Assembly (NCBI GenBank): GCA_000818945.1
Contig: KN805431.1
Span: 62,001-126,000 of the forward strand
Direction of reading: 5' to 3'
DNA: 64,000 nt
From: Schizochytrium sp. CCTCC M209059
Lineage: Eukaryota; Sar; Bigyra; Thraustochytrida; Thraustochytriidae
In this document: positions 38,744 through 49,028 of the stretch, piece by piece
How positions within the stretch are numbered: the stretch's first letter is position 1
Layout: each line of letters begins with the position of its first letter
Translations under genes and position numbers: made by a program
The notes under the pieces: generated by a model
The model's input: only the letters and a program-made list of their open reading frames with translations
The model's database searches: none
Told to the model about the DNA's origin: nothing

Positions 38744-39394
38744 ATGGACTTTTCCGCTGGCAAGGCGCCCGCGTGGGCGTGGAGCGTGGGCACCGTGGTT
38801 GCCTACCTTGGCCTGTACACGGCGTACAGCAAGACGGAGAAGAAGCTCAAGTCGGATGGCCTCCTTGACGTGGTCGCGGTGCGCAAGAGCGCCGACCACT
38901 CGGCGGTGGAGATGAACAAGGTGCTCGCGCTCGCGGGCCTCACGACCCTGGGCGTCTCTCTGTCGCCATACGCCATTGAGGTCGTGGACACACCCTACGA
39001 CCTCACGGTGGCTTCTACCGTTATGCTTTCGGTACACTCGATGTACAGCGTCTATAAATACTATGGCTCGCCTAACATTCCCGAAGCTTCTTCGTTTCTC
39101 AACATTGTTGAGGATGCCAAATCGGAATCCTCCAGCGGCCAAGTTGCCTTCAAGCGCAAGGTGTCTGTTTTGACCGGCATGGCTGCAGCCGGCATTCTGG
39201 ACGCTTGGCTGCTGGGCTATATGCCCATGTCGTACGGGAGCGCCATTTCCGCGCTTACGTTGGGCACCCTCCATTTCTACTTTATGGAGGTTACCTACAG
39301 CGGAAGCCTTGCTGTGCGCCCCTTTGGTTTTCTCGCCTTTGCCGTACCCATTCTGTCCGGCATCGGTCTTGCCGTCAGGTACCTTACCAACTAA
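38744..39394 (+). CDS. Unrecognised small multi-pass membrane protein
   Basis: 216 aa. I do not recognise the family. Hydrophobic segments are visible at about residues 12-28 (WSVGTVVAYLGLYTAYS), 60-80 (KVLALAGLTTLGVSLSPYAI), 88-105 (VASTVMLSVHSMYSVYKYY), 142-160 (VLTGMAAAGILDAWLLGYM), 163-182 and 193-212, so about six membrane passes are possible. A short polar loop (residues 110-135) contains SPNIPEASSF. There is no obvious signal peptide or catalytic motif. The codon pattern and clean ATG after a purine-rich GAGGAAG context support a real gene. Divergent from XPB. Confidence 0.7.
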   Translation: MDFSAGKAPAWAWSVGTVVAYLGLYTAYSKTEKKLKSDGLLDVVAVRKSADHSAVEMNKVLALAGLTTLGVSLSPYAIEVVDTPYDLTVASTVMLSVHSMYSVYKYYGSPNIPEASSFLNIVEDAKSESSSGQVAFKRKVSVLTGMAAAGILDAWLLGYMPMSYGSAISALTLGTLHFYFMEVTYSGSLAVRPFGFLAFAVPILSGIGLAVRYLTN

Positions 39395-39943
39395 CCTGCT
39401 CAAGTGTTCATCAGCTTTTGCCAAGCCATCAAGATCCATTAGCATCGCCCACTAATTACAGTTTTAGTCCCGTCTCGTCTCACATTCGCAAATCTACGTA
39501 CTTGCTTGCTTGCTTGCCCCAGGTGTATGCCGACGAAATTGCCCATTGAATGTCGGGAGGAAATATATCATTGACAACTTACTGATGACCTCGATGGTGC
39601 TTGATGATGTTATTGCGGGCAATTTGGAAAGCATCAAAATGGAAAGCATGCAGTCATGTCACTATCAGTCAACCACTGCAAGCGAAGAGCTCTTTACTTT
39701 TATATCTGTTCTCATGGCTTCCCTTTTAGTCTTGACGGATCTGAAAAAGTATTCGATATGCCTGATTCCGAGAGCATGAGAAATGCAAGCACGCACATGT
39801 AGGTGGTTCCACCAGTTACACACGAGCACAGCAAAAAGGTTGTTCCTGCAAGTCGCTACTATCTTGTCGGCCTTGACGGATACGGGAAACGGTCTGGTAT
39901 GCCTTATTCCAAGAGCGTTGTAATTCTAAAAAATCAAAACGCG

Positions 39944-39975
<32 letters not shown>

Positions 39976-40480
39976 AGAAGAAGAAGAAGAAGAAGAAGAA
40001 GAAGAAGAAGAAGAAGAAGAAGAAGAAGAAGAAGAAGAAGAAGAAGAAGAAGAAGAAGAAGAAGAAGAAGAAGAAGAAGAAGAAGAAGAAGAAGAAGAAG
40101 AAGAAGAAGAAGAAGAAGAAGAAGAAGAAGAAGAAGAAGAAGAAGAAGAAGAAGAAGAAGAAGAAGAAGAAGAAGAAGAAGAAGAAGAAGAAGAAGAAGA
40201 AGAAGAAGAAGAAGAAGAAGAAGAAGAAGAAGAAGAAGAAGAAGAAGAAGAAGAAGAAGAAGAAGAAGAAGAAGAAGAAGAAGAAGAAGAAGAAGAAGAA
40301 GAAGAAGAAGAAGAAGAAGAAGAAGAAGAAGAAGAAGAAGAAGAAGAAGAAGAAGAAGAAGAAGAAGAAGAAGAAGAAGAAGAAGAAGAAGAAGAAGAAG
40401 AAGAAGAAGAAGAAGAAGAAGAAGAAGAAGAAGAAGAAGAAGAAGAAGAAGAAGAAGAAGAAGAAGAAGAAGAAGAGGGA
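39944..40480. repeat. Giant (GAA)n / (TTC)n array, about 178 triplets
   Basis: Nearly perfect GAA triplets for more than 530 bp, with one GAG interruption near the start and one at the end. Conceptual poly-Glu, poly-Leu and poly-Ser frames are artefacts of the repeat. Pure GAA/TTC tracts of this size are known from Friedreich ataxia to form triplex DNA. Length may be misassembled. Confidence 0.97.
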
Positions 40481-41183
40481 AGACGGTACATGAAGCTTTA
40501 CGCGTTCTTTTCGTCAAAACAAAAAATCAGAATAGTGCATTGTCGCAGAATTATCATGTCCAAAATGGGTGATCCCACGCTACTTTCTCATTCTTTCTGT
40601 CTGTAAGATCAAACCAATGCGGTGAAATCAATCATCCAATTGTGCACAGTCCTTGGATTCGCCGGCAATTTTGAGGCAGTGGCCCCGTCTCACAGTCCAG
40701 AGAGCAAGACACAATCTCAAAAGTCCATCTTTGGACAACGATCGCAAATTGGTAGGGCCTTCTAGCTTCGACCGGTCAGGTGCAGGCCAGATGCAGGCCA
40801 GCGACTTGCACTGTTCCCTGCAAGCCTCCACAAGAATTCGGACAGCTTCCTATAGACCAACTATCCACCGAGCAAGTACAATCCATTTTCACCTGGTTTG
40901 TGCTCTTTCTAGGATGCAGTTAACGTGCTCGGGTTGTTGGAGACAGGCCACGGCTGTCTCATCACACATTACGAATGTCGAAGAGGCGGACGAGAATAAG
41001 GTCGAGAAAGTGCGGAGGATTGACTCTTGTTTGAGGCAAGTTCCTCACCGGAAAGCGCCGTACCGCGAATCCCTCAGCCCGGGTGATTTCGCCAGAGCAG
41101 GCTTTACGCGCAGGCACGAACTCCTGACACTGGCAATCAACAGACAAGGTGAGTGCACACCCCTCTTTTCTTTCTTGTAGTTT

Positions 41184-41203
41184 TACTACCGCTGGCGGTA
41201 GTA
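41184..41203. other. Perfect 9-bp-stem hairpin
   Basis: TACTACCGC-TG-GCGGTAGTA, a 2-nt loop. It lies in non-coding DNA; function unknown. Confidence 0.6.
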
Positions 41204-41680
41204 GGCCTCGTAGGAATGGAGTCACCAGGCCTGGTCGCCGCTGGCCGCTCGCAGAGATTGCTCGCGGCCTCGCTTCAGGCATACATACCACCTCACAAGC
41301 CCGGGCCCGGCTGCTCCCGCTTCCCACCGTGACGCGAGACACCAGCGCGCGCCGCGGCAGGCGGGCCTGCCGGCAGGCCGGCAGCCCTCCCTCCTCCCTT
41401 CCACTCGCTCCCGTCGTCGCGGCGGCTGTCTGTCTCTGTCTGTGTGTGCGTGTGTGTTGCTTTTCTTTCTCTCTCGCCCCCTCCATCCATTTCCAGGCTC
41501 GCCGCGCCCTCCACGCCACTCCATTCCGCGCCGGCTGGACTGGACTCTCTCTCTCTGCGGCTGCACGCCGCGGCCGCCGCGCCTCCCCCCCTCCCTGCCT
41601 CCCTCCCTCCTCTGCGGCGCCTCTCCCGCACGTCGCGCAGGCAAACCCGCAACCGCGGCGCGCTCGTGCATCCGCCCGCC

Positions 41681-41714
41681 CATCCATCCATCCATCCATC
41701 CATCCATCCATCCA
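41681..41714. repeat. (CATC)n microsatellite
   Basis: About eight CATC units, followed by imperfect ones, just before the first assembly gap. Confidence 0.85.
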
Positions 41715-41779
41715 ATCATCCAGTCATCCGTTCGTGCATCCGCGCGGCCGGCCGGTCCTCCGTCGCACGCGCAGCAGCG

Positions 41780-41818
41780 NNNNNNNNNNNNNNNNNNNNN
41801 NNNNNNNNNNNNNNNNNN
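41780..41818. other. Assembly gap (39 N)
   Basis: Unknown bases flanked by very GC-rich sequence. The real length may differ. Confidence 0.99.
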
Positions 41819-42619
41819 GGCGGCGACCCGCGCGCGCCAACCAGCGGCGCCGGCGCGCGCGAGGAGACGGCCGCGGCGTCTGCGGAGGTATCAAAGCAGG
41901 CGGGCGGGCGGGCAGGCAGGGGGCCTGACCGCAGCTGGCGGGGGCGGGCGGGCGGGCGGGCGCGGGAAGGGAAGGGATCTCATCTCGTGCGGCCTGCGCG
42001 CGCGGGCTCTCCAGGCCAGCGAAGGCAGAGGCAGCCGGGCAACGAGTCAGCGTCTGTTTGGGCGGGTGGGGCACACAGGAGCCCTGGACCCAGGCTTGAG
42101 AACTGGTCGGGTACCGCGACCACCTCGGGCCAGGTATTCACCGCCGATTTCTGCCAGAACCGGCAAAGGCGAAGCTGGGACGTGCGAGACGCAAGGGTCA
42201 GTCAGATTCACGCCCGAAACAAGAGCTCGGGCTGATAAACGTGGCCGCATCTCTGCAGGCCTCAACAAGTAGTTCCAGCATCCGCAACGAACTCTCCCTC
42301 TTGACGCCTAAAAATTGTGTCCCTGAGGACCAGATACTTGTTCGTCCGGGGTCCAAAGGCGGACAGTTTTCACCAGAGGCGCGCACGCCATTTCCGTTCA
42401 GTGTGGCAGCCAACGCCAACGGCGGTAGCTAGCTAGCTACCTACTTAGCTAGCCAGCCAGCCTCCTGGCCTCTCCAGCCTCTCGACCTGCTAAACAAGCA
42501 AGCAAGCAAGCAAGTGAACCAGGCTTGTCACGACTCGCCACGTCACCTCACGTCACGTCGCATTAAGCCGAGTCTCAACTGCCCTCACGGCCGCGCAGAC
42601 GCCGAAACGGGAACACAAG

Positions 42620-44362
42620 ATGCAAAGTCCAACTCCGCTCTCACGCAGCGAGCTTGCACCAAACTCTTTTTCACCAAAGTCCATGAGAAGCTCAGAAAAT
42701 CACGTCTCCGCTAGCGTGGAGGAAGATAAAAGCCATGGGGCGGCCACAAAGCCCGACTCAGTCTGCACGGACAACATTGCCGCCTTTATCGCGGAGAGCC
42801 TGCACTTTGATCACGTCATTTACGACTCGTTGGCAATACCATCAGAGACCCTTGTCTTTTCCTTCTCGCGTGCACTCTATGACGCGGCTGTATGCCGCCA
42901 AGGTCTTCAAGATGAGATCACGCTGGCCGATATTGAGTGCTTTGTGCGGTGCACGAGCCGGTTCTACAAGGACCAAAACCCTTTTCACAATTTCCATCAC
43001 GCATGCTCGGTTACGCAGGCCGTCTATTGTCTCGTCAGCAAGCTTTCCATCTTTTCTCCGCGAGAAAGACTGCTTCTCTGTCTCATTGCACTATGTCACG
43101 ATGCCGGTCACCTCGGACTATCAAATCGGTATTTGGCGCAGCGCTTCGGCAACGAGGTAGCCAGCACGAGCCCTTCCGCCTCGACGCCCTCTGGATCTTC
43201 TTCTCCCCAGCAGACCGCCGCTCCCGGGGCAGCGGTGGCCTGCGAAGCCAAGAAGTCATCGGACTCGCCCGCCGAGGTGGAAGAAGAAAAATCTGTTGCG
43301 GGAAACACCAGCAACAATTCCATCGTCGATGATGTCGCCAGCTCAGAGGACGAGAATGGCGAGGACCGTGAGGATGGCGAGGACCGTGAGGATGACGAGG
43401 ACGGTAAGGCCGCTGTGGCAGCTGCCAAGGCGTGCATCCGGAATCCAATCAGCGACCCACGCGAGGTCGTTTCCCGCAACGGGACCATGTCCACGATGGA
43501 GAAACACCACGTGAAAATAGCCCACAAAATCTTTCGACACCACCCTGCGTTGCTTCGCGCAGTTTCTAAGATGCCCAGTGGACGTGATCCCCGCACCGAG
43601 GCCAGCGCGCAGGAAGTGTCTGCCTACGTGCTGGTCACCATTCTGTGCACGGATCTGGCTGTGCATGACACGCTTCTCAACGATCTCGCGCGCGTCGACG
43701 AGGGCGAAACCTCGCTGCGGAGTAAACTTCGGCTCGCCGCTCTAATCATGCACTGCGCAGATCTCTCCAACCCGAGCAGGCCTTTCGAAGTCAATTACGA
43801 ATGGTCGATTCGTCTCGACGAGGAGCGTCGTCTTCTCGAGGAGAGCGGCGAGTCTTCGGCGCCCAACGAGCCGCCATCTGTCTCCAAGTTCGCGCGAGGC
43901 GAAGTGGGCTTCATTCAGCGCTTTATTGAGCCGAGCTGGGTTCTATTCGCAGAAACAAATGCAGAAACGCGCGCTGCCGCCACGCCCTGGCTAGACGCTC
44001 TACGCGCGAACGTTGCCGAGTGGAAAAGGCTTGCCGAGATTAACGATGACATCGCCTCACGTCCAGCGAGCGAGCGCCGTCGCCGATCCATCTCCTCTCT
44101 CGGCAACTCGACCTCCAGTTTCGGCAGCGAGCTCGACGATCTCGCCTCTGCAGACAGCTCCGACTCGAAGCATGGTGATGTCACGTGTGCCTGCGCAGAA
44201 AATCCTGGCGCCTGTACTTGCGCCGACACTCGCGTTCTCCGGCTCGCTTGCACGGGCTCCTTCATCATGCAAACTCCTGCGACTCAAATCTGTTGTACAA
44301 TTCTTGAGAGGGACTGTGATCGGGCCCCAAAGGACATGGTATCATCCTCTCAGACCGCATAG
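42620..44362 (+). CDS. 3',5'-cyclic nucleotide phosphodiesterase (PDE class I)
   Basis: 580 aa, ATG at 42620. All metal-binding motifs of the catalytic domain are present: NPFHNFHHACSVTQA (about residue 118), LCHDAGHLGLSN (about 158), the helix LVTILCTDLAVHDTLLNDL, MHCADLSNPSRPF (about 378) and FARGEVGFIQRFIEPSW. It hydrolyses cAMP or cGMP; specificity cannot be read with confidence. A Ser/acidic insertion of about 125 residues separates the HDxxH motif from the EKHHVKIAHKIF helix, and contains an 18-bp duplication (GEDREDGEDRED, about 43359-43394). No GAF, PAS or membrane segments are seen. A Ser-rich and Cys-rich tail (CACAENPGACTCA) ends the protein. Confidence 0.92.
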   Translation: MQSPTPLSRSELAPNSFSPKSMRSSENHVSASVEEDKSHGAATKPDSVCTDNIAAFIAESLHFDHVIYDSLAIPSETLVFSFSRALYDAAVCRQGLQDEITLADIECFVRCTSRFYKDQNPFHNFHHACSVTQAVYCLVSKLSIFSPRERLLLCLIALCHDAGHLGLSNRYLAQRFGNEVASTSPSASTPSGSSSPQQTAAPGAAVACEAKKSSDSPAEVEEEKSVAGNTSNNSIVDDVASSEDENGEDREDGEDREDDEDGKAAVAAAKACIRNPISDPREVVSRNGTMSTMEKHHVKIAHKIFRHHPALLRAVSKMPSGRDPRTEASAQEVSAYVLVTILCTDLAVHDTLLNDLARVDEGETSLRSKLRLAALIMHCADLSNPSRPFEVNYEWSIRLDEERRLLEESGESSAPNEPPSVSKFARGEVGFIQRFIEPSWVLFAETNAETRAAATPWLDALRANVAEWKRLAEINDDIASRPASERRRRSISSLGNSTSSFGSELDDLASADSSDSKHGDVTCACAENPGACTCADTRVLRLACTGSFIMQTPATQICCTILERDCDRAPKDMVSSSQTA

Positions 44363-45337
44363 CGCAGACAGTCAGTATCATATAAGTTTGTTTTTATCCA
44401 AAGGGTTCCTTTTGTTATCTTGGAAAGCGCAGACAATCAATGAGGTTTTTCCCGCGACTCAATCTATGCCAAGGCCTTAAGGCCTTCTTAAATATTAATG
44501 AATGCACGCTAAGATGTCGCGCGACAGGTGTTTACACGATTTATGACCAATAAATGGCTGGCCGACGACCGACCGATCGACCGACCGACCGATCGACCGA
44601 CCGACCGGCCTATTGACTAACAGGCAGGCAAGCCGGTCGACCGAGGTCGCTTTGTGCTCGTTGTGCGCAAATTTTCTCTTCAGGTCGTACGTACCTGCTG
44701 CTCCTCTAATTGAATAGTACGTACTGCTACTACCAGGAGACAAGAAGTATTCTGACTAGAGAAATTCTTCCGATCGGACAATCTATTCCCTCCTTTCTCT
44801 CATGGCACGAATTGCAGCAGGGCTAGTTTTATCTTTCTCTGTGCCGTGCTTGCAATTTTTCCACTCCATGCGCGCATTTTCTCTCCTTCCTTGACAATGG
44901 TGCATGCATACATGCTACTTTCTACGCTCTCAGTTTAGGCAACTTGGCGCAATGTGTACGCTCCACCACCGATATTATACTAACCTCGCTGCAGTCTTGC
45001 CGGTTGGTCTACAATCATACTCGCGTGGTGCATGGGCACCATCCTCAGCTACTAGATCTAGGCCTAGGCTAGCCTAGTAGTTGCTGTTTTTGTGATCGAT
45101 CATCCGGATACTTGGATCCAGCTGCAGCAGCAGACCTTGAAGATTCCGACAGCAAGAACCTTCCGAGCAAGTATCCGCGGCGGCAACGCCAGGCCTGGCA
45201 ATCTTTCGCTCCGATCGACGACGGCTCGCGTGCAGCAGCAGCAGCAGTAGCAGCGGTTCACGGGGGAGGTCTTTCGTTTGCCAGAGAGATCAACTTGTCG
45301 ATCGGGTGATCAGTCGGGAGCGTCCGCACGGAGAAAA
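44363..45337. other. Intergenic region with simple repeats
   Basis: No gene recognised. Holds a (CCGA/TCGA)n tract (44562-44608), GTACGTAC motifs (44687-44694 and 44718-44726), a palindromic CTAGATCTAGGCCTAGGC stretch (45054-45071) and CAG/GCA-rich DNA (about 45231-45254) before the cystathionine gamma-lyase ATG. Confidence 0.5.
44562..44608. repeat. (GACC/GATC)n tetranucleotide repeat
   Basis: About eleven CGAC or CGAT units downstream of the phosphodiesterase gene. Confidence 0.8.
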
Positions 45338-46525
45338 ATGAGCACCTCCAAGGGCACCGAGTACGGCGACCTGGGCACTCGCTTCGTGCACGCAGGCAAC
45401 GAGCCGGACCCCAGGACAGGAGCTGTGACAACGCCCATCTCCCTCGCGACGACATTTGCTCAAGTGGCGCCCGGAGAGACAACCGGGTACGAGTACTCCC
45501 GTACGGGAAACCCGACCCGGAACGCTCTGCAGCTCTCCCTGGCAGCGGCGGAGGGCGCCGCGCACTGTGTCGCCTTTGCCTCAGGATGCGCTGCACTCGT
45601 GGCCATCCTCCATAGCACATGCCGCACGGGAGACAAGATCGTCTGTATCGATGATGTCTATGGCGGAACTCAAAGATACCTGCGAACTTGCGTGGAGCCC
45701 ATCTACGGAATGAAGCTGGAGTTCGTCGACTTCAAGGATATGAGTCTGGTCCAAAAAGCCGTCGAGGGCGCCAAGCTCGTCTGGCTTGAGACGCCGACGA
45801 ACCCAAACTTGGAAGTCACCGACATCGCGGCCGTTGCCAAGGTGACGAATGCGGCCGGAGCGCTACTCGTGGTCGACAATACTTTTCTTAGCCCGTACCT
45901 GCAGAACCCTCTAGAACTCGGCGCTGACATTGTCGCGCACTCTTGTACGAAGAGCATTGCAGGCCACAGCGATGTAGTCATGGGCGCTGTCTGCCTCAAC
46001 AACGACGACGTGCACAAGCAGCTGCTCTTTTTTCAGAACACTCTCGGCTCTGTCCCGAGTCCCTTCGATTGCTACATGTGCCAGCGCGGCCTCAAAACGC
46101 TTCACATTCGCATGCAGCGATCGAACGAGAACGCCAGTGTCGTTGCCGGTTTTCTCGAGGCACATGCACAGGTGGTCCGCGTATCCTGGCCCGGACTTGC
46201 CTCCCACCCGCAATTTGAGATTGCGAGCCGGCAACAGCGTGGAGGTGGTATGGTGATCACCTTTTGGGTCAAGCCTGGCGATGATGGCGACAAAAGGGCG
46301 GCGTGCCGTCGCTTTCTCGCGGCCACCAAGCTCTTTGTTTGTGCAGAATCGCTTGGCGCCGTAGAGTCACTGGCGGAGAGTCCTTCCATCATGACGCACG
46401 GAAGCGTTCCGAAGGAGAAGCGTGAGCGTCTGGGCATCGACGACGCCATGGTCCGCCTTTCCGTTGGCATTGAATCGGCGCAGGACCTCATTGCCGACCT
46501 CGACCAAGCGCTGGCGCAGATTTAG
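45338..46525 (+). CDS. CTH: Cystathionine gamma-lyase
   Basis: 395 aa; the ATG at 45338 (MSTSKGTEYGDLGTRF) matches the family N-terminus. Fold-type I PLP enzyme: TRFVHAGNEPDPRTGAV, EYSRTGNPTRNAL, FASGCAALVAIL, DDVYGGTQRYL, LETPTNPNLEV, DNTFLSPYLQNPLELGADIV and HSCTKSIAGHSDVVMG, where Lys205 should form the Schiff base. ESLGAVESLAESPSIMTHGS carries the Glu that distinguishes gamma-lyases from other members of this group, and length is normal. It splits cystathionine into cysteine, 2-oxobutyrate and ammonia, the last step of reverse transsulfuration, and can produce H2S. No targeting peptide is visible, so it is probably cytosolic. A gamma-synthase is less likely given the length and motifs. 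Confidence 0.94.
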   Translation: MSTSKGTEYGDLGTRFVHAGNEPDPRTGAVTTPISLATTFAQVAPGETTGYEYSRTGNPTRNALQLSLAAAEGAAHCVAFASGCAALVAILHSTCRTGDKIVCIDDVYGGTQRYLRTCVEPIYGMKLEFVDFKDMSLVQKAVEGAKLVWLETPTNPNLEVTDIAAVAKVTNAAGALLVVDNTFLSPYLQNPLELGADIVAHSCTKSIAGHSDVVMGAVCLNNDDVHKQLLFFQNTLGSVPSPFDCYMCQRGLKTLHIRMQRSNENASVVAGFLEAHAQVVRVSWPGLASHPQFEIASRQQRGGGMVITFWVKPGDDGDKRAACRRFLAATKLFVCAESLGAVESLAESPSIMTHGSVPKEKRERLGIDDAMVRLSVGIESAQDLIADLDQALAQI

Positions 46526-46899
46526 AAAATAGCAACATTCGGTTCTCAATAGATGGATTTCATGGGACACCATGGCCGCGCGAGCCCAAGCGTAAGTTAT
46601 AGCTAGTCTCAAGGCTTCTCAGGCTGAAGTCGGTGCTTTCTTCTGTTTTTGGATCAAAACGCCAAATCTCAACAACAAGCAAACAAACGTAGCCGCCTTC
46701 AAGTCGCAAGCACTTGCCGAGGCCACTTCCGTCTCACCATCCTCACGCGGTCTTATAGCATACTAGGAAAAGCAAGCATTTTAATAGCCGTCAAACATTT
46801 CTTCCCCCGGTAGATCGGATCGTACGACCATTTTGTTTTCATTTATACAAGAGAAAGGAGCAAACTTTTATCGCCAGCACTGCGCCGTTGCTAGCTTGC
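46526..46899. other. Convergent 3' intergenic region
   Basis: Shared 3' region of the CTH and RING genes, AT-richer than the flanking genes. No gene recognised. Confidence 0.5.
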
Positions 46900-48552
46900 T
46901 CAGCCCGCCTTTGCAGCATTGAACTGTTGCCGGCACTGTGGGCATGTATCGCAAAGCCAATACCAGCGCGCTGCGCAATCGAGATGGAGACTGTGCGCGC
47001 AATTGGGAAGGGCAATGACTTCAGATGATTCGCAGAGCTCTTCGAGACAAATGCAGCAACTCGCGTCCTGGGAAAGAGCGGCTGAACTAACGCAATGCCG
47101 CTGCAAGGTTTCGCGTGTAATGCGCTTCTCTGCTGCGCGCAAAGCGCTGTCAAAGCGCTGATACGATTGATGCGAACGGTTATCAATTTGTACCATCCTG
47201 CCTTGAAACTCCCTCGCGGTCCTTGCGCTCTCGCTACGAACCCAGGAATAGGTAGCAGAATTCACCACGGTTAGAAAACGCAACAGGCCATCGCAAGTTG
47301 TGTGGGCTTGTGCGCGACTGAAGCCCTGCGCTGCAAGCTCGGTGAGACGGTCACGAGTTTCCTGCAAAGGAAAGGACAATTTGTTCAGTGCGTTCGCTTG
47401 CCGAAGCAGCATAGCATTCAGTGCAGACATCATATCAAAGAACGACTTGCACACGTCCACTGAAGGCATGAACTCGGACCTGCCAGCGCCCGTGGCGCGC
47501 CCCACCGCACTCGCGCGCGTGTACAAAAGTTTGTGCATCGCAAACGTCAAGACGAAGCGTTCCTGTTTCTCGCGTAATTTGACCAAAAGAGGTCGTTGCG
47601 ATGTAAAAGAGGTTTCCAGCTTTAAGTGGAATGTGTGCACGTCCTTTTCGCCTTCGAGGGGGAACTCCTCCATTCCATGCTGAAGTTGCCGCACCGTGCC
47701 GGTTAGCTCTTGCGCCTCGAGACTTGCTCGACCCTGGCAAAATGTCTCCATGTCTTTGAAGGTGATTTGCGCACCATCCGCATCACTGCCCAACGTAAGC
47801 ACACACACTTGCTCATCATCGTGAGCAGCGTGCTTGACGAGGATCTGTTCCTCTCCTCGCTCATCGATGAATGTACGCAGCACATGCAAAGCATATGGCG
47901 TCCGTTTGCCGATATCAGGTTGCATCAAATCCTTGTTGGCCGCTGACTCCGAGATCGGAATCTTGATGTTACCCTGAAACGAGTGTCCTGGCTGCAAAAG
48001 TTCGCGCACCGTCCTATACATACATGCGACTTTACCCTCATGGACACCATGTAGACGCTGTGCTGGTGCCAAGGCATCGGATTTGTTGTTGTCGTTGATG
48101 GCGGTGGTGTTGGTGGTGTTTACGGCAGCAGCGGCGACGGCCTCGGTGCCAGCAGCACTCTTTGTCGCGGTCGGGGGTGACTGCGACTGATGAAAAGGAA
48201 GAGAAGTCGTCGAAGAGCTCGCAGAAGGTGACGAAGAGGAGAATGAGGAAGCAAAGGCGGAAGAGGTTCTCGTGGCCGAGTCAGAGCTACTACACAGCAA
48301 CGAAATGGTCGTTTGCGCAGACGATTGGGAAATGGCGAGCTCGGCGTTGTGCAGCTCATTCTGAGACTCTTGGAGTTGATTTCTGAGACCGTCAAGATCG
48401 CCACTGCGTGCACATTCAATACTAGCGTGCATTGCGGCGCCCAGAACCGGATCGCGCAGCGTCTCTAGCACGCTTGTTGCGAGCTTGGCGAGCAGCTCTC
48501 CCTCCTTACGCACGCAGGCGTCAGGGTCGGCAATTGCCGACGCAAGAAACAT
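46900..48552 (-). CDS. RING finger protein (probable E3 ubiquitin ligase)
   Basis: 550 aa from the ATG at 48552 (MFLASAIADPD). The frame stays open to 48726, but that extension mainly encodes DATRR repeats from a pentanucleotide microsatellite and is probably 5' UTR. The C-terminal 55 residues are a RING: CCICLEELCESSEVIALPNC, then CAHSLHLDCAARW and CDTCPQCRQQF, with the C3H-type ligand order Cx2C-x-C-x-H-x2-C-x-Cx2C. Upstream are a Ser-rich region (about 95-145), a Thr/Asn/Ala tract, and a long helical region (about 200-480). By family it should recruit an E2 and ubiquitinate an unknown substrate. It is divergent to the AIFM2-like gene. Confidence 0.8.
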   Translation of the reverse strand: MFLASAIADPDACVRKEGELLAKLATSVLETLRDPVLGAAMHASIECARSGDLDGLRNQLQESQNELHNAELAISQSSAQTTISLLCSSSDSATRTSSAFASSFSSSSPSASSSTTSLPFHQSQSPPTATKSAAGTEAVAAAAVNTTNTTAINDNNKSDALAPAQRLHGVHEGKVACMYRTVRELLQPGHSFQGNIKIPISESAANKDLMQPDIGKRTPYALHVLRTFIDERGEEQILVKHAAHDDEQVCVLTLGSDADGAQITFKDMETFCQGRASLEAQELTGTVRQLQHGMEEFPLEGEKDVHTFHLKLETSFTSQRPLLVKLREKQERFVLTFAMHKLLYTRASAVGRATGAGRSEFMPSVDVCKSFFDMMSALNAMLLRQANALNKLSFPLQETRDRLTELAAQGFSRAQAHTTCDGLLRFLTVVNSATYSWVRSESARTAREFQGRMVQIDNRSHQSYQRFDSALRAAEKRITRETLQRHCVSSAALSQDASCCICLEELCESSEVIALPNCAHSLHLDCAARWYWLCDTCPQCRQQFNAAKAG

Positions 48553-48632
48553 TTCCCCTCTTTGCGCGCCTTCGTTATAAGTTCGGCCGGGGGGCGACGA
48601 AGGTCGAAGGGGGGAGAATGGCGGGCAGCGTT

Positions 48633-48676
48633 GCGTCGCGTCGCGTCGCGTCGCGTCGCGTCGCGTCGCGTCGCGT
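48633..48676. repeat. (GCGTC)n pentanucleotide repeat
   Basis: About nine perfect GCGTC units between the RING and AIFM2-like genes, in their divergent promoter region. Confidence 0.9.
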
Positions 48677-49028
48677 TTTGTTGCGTCGCGAACAACTAAT
48701 ACTCTGGCGAAAGCCAACTGGCTCAAGCTCGTACGTATAGGAGTATACTAGTACTGTTTGAGTCGCCAATCCGAACTACGGAGCAACTGCGCCAGCACAA
48801 ATGTATATTCTAGTGCAAAGAGGGCTCCACAAATGTTGCCTGTCAAAGAACCACGAGCATGAGCAGCAAACGGGATCGCGTCGTGCGCGGTTGGTCGGGT
48901 TGCAGGCCCGCAGAGCCCTTGTCAGCGTCCCGCTGGGTGCACGACGAGGCGCAGGCCTCTAAAAGACCGCAAGGCTCGTTTAATTTCGTGTGGAACCACC
49001 AGCAAGAGCTCAATCTGACGGAGCTCAA

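Larger units (their letters stand above)
39395..42619. other. Gene-poor region with giant GAA array and an assembly gap
   Basis: 3.2 kb without a supported gene. It holds the GAA array, a short perfect hairpin (41184-41203), pyrimidine/GC-rich low-complexity DNA, a (CATC)n tract (41681-41714), a gap of 39 N, and CTAG/AGCT and AAGC tetranucleotide tracts (42426-42512) upstream of the phosphodiesterase. A 63-codon ORF at about 42241-42432 begins with GTG and matches nothing known. Confidence 0.5.

Noticed and set aside
39816..40606. Long ORFs of poly-Glu, poly-Leu or poly-Ser on both strands
   Set aside because: All are the same GAA/TTC array read in different frames, with no flanking domains.
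42241..42432. 63-codon ORF upstream of the phosphodiesterase
   Set aside because: Starts with GTG, no homology recognised, too short to support.
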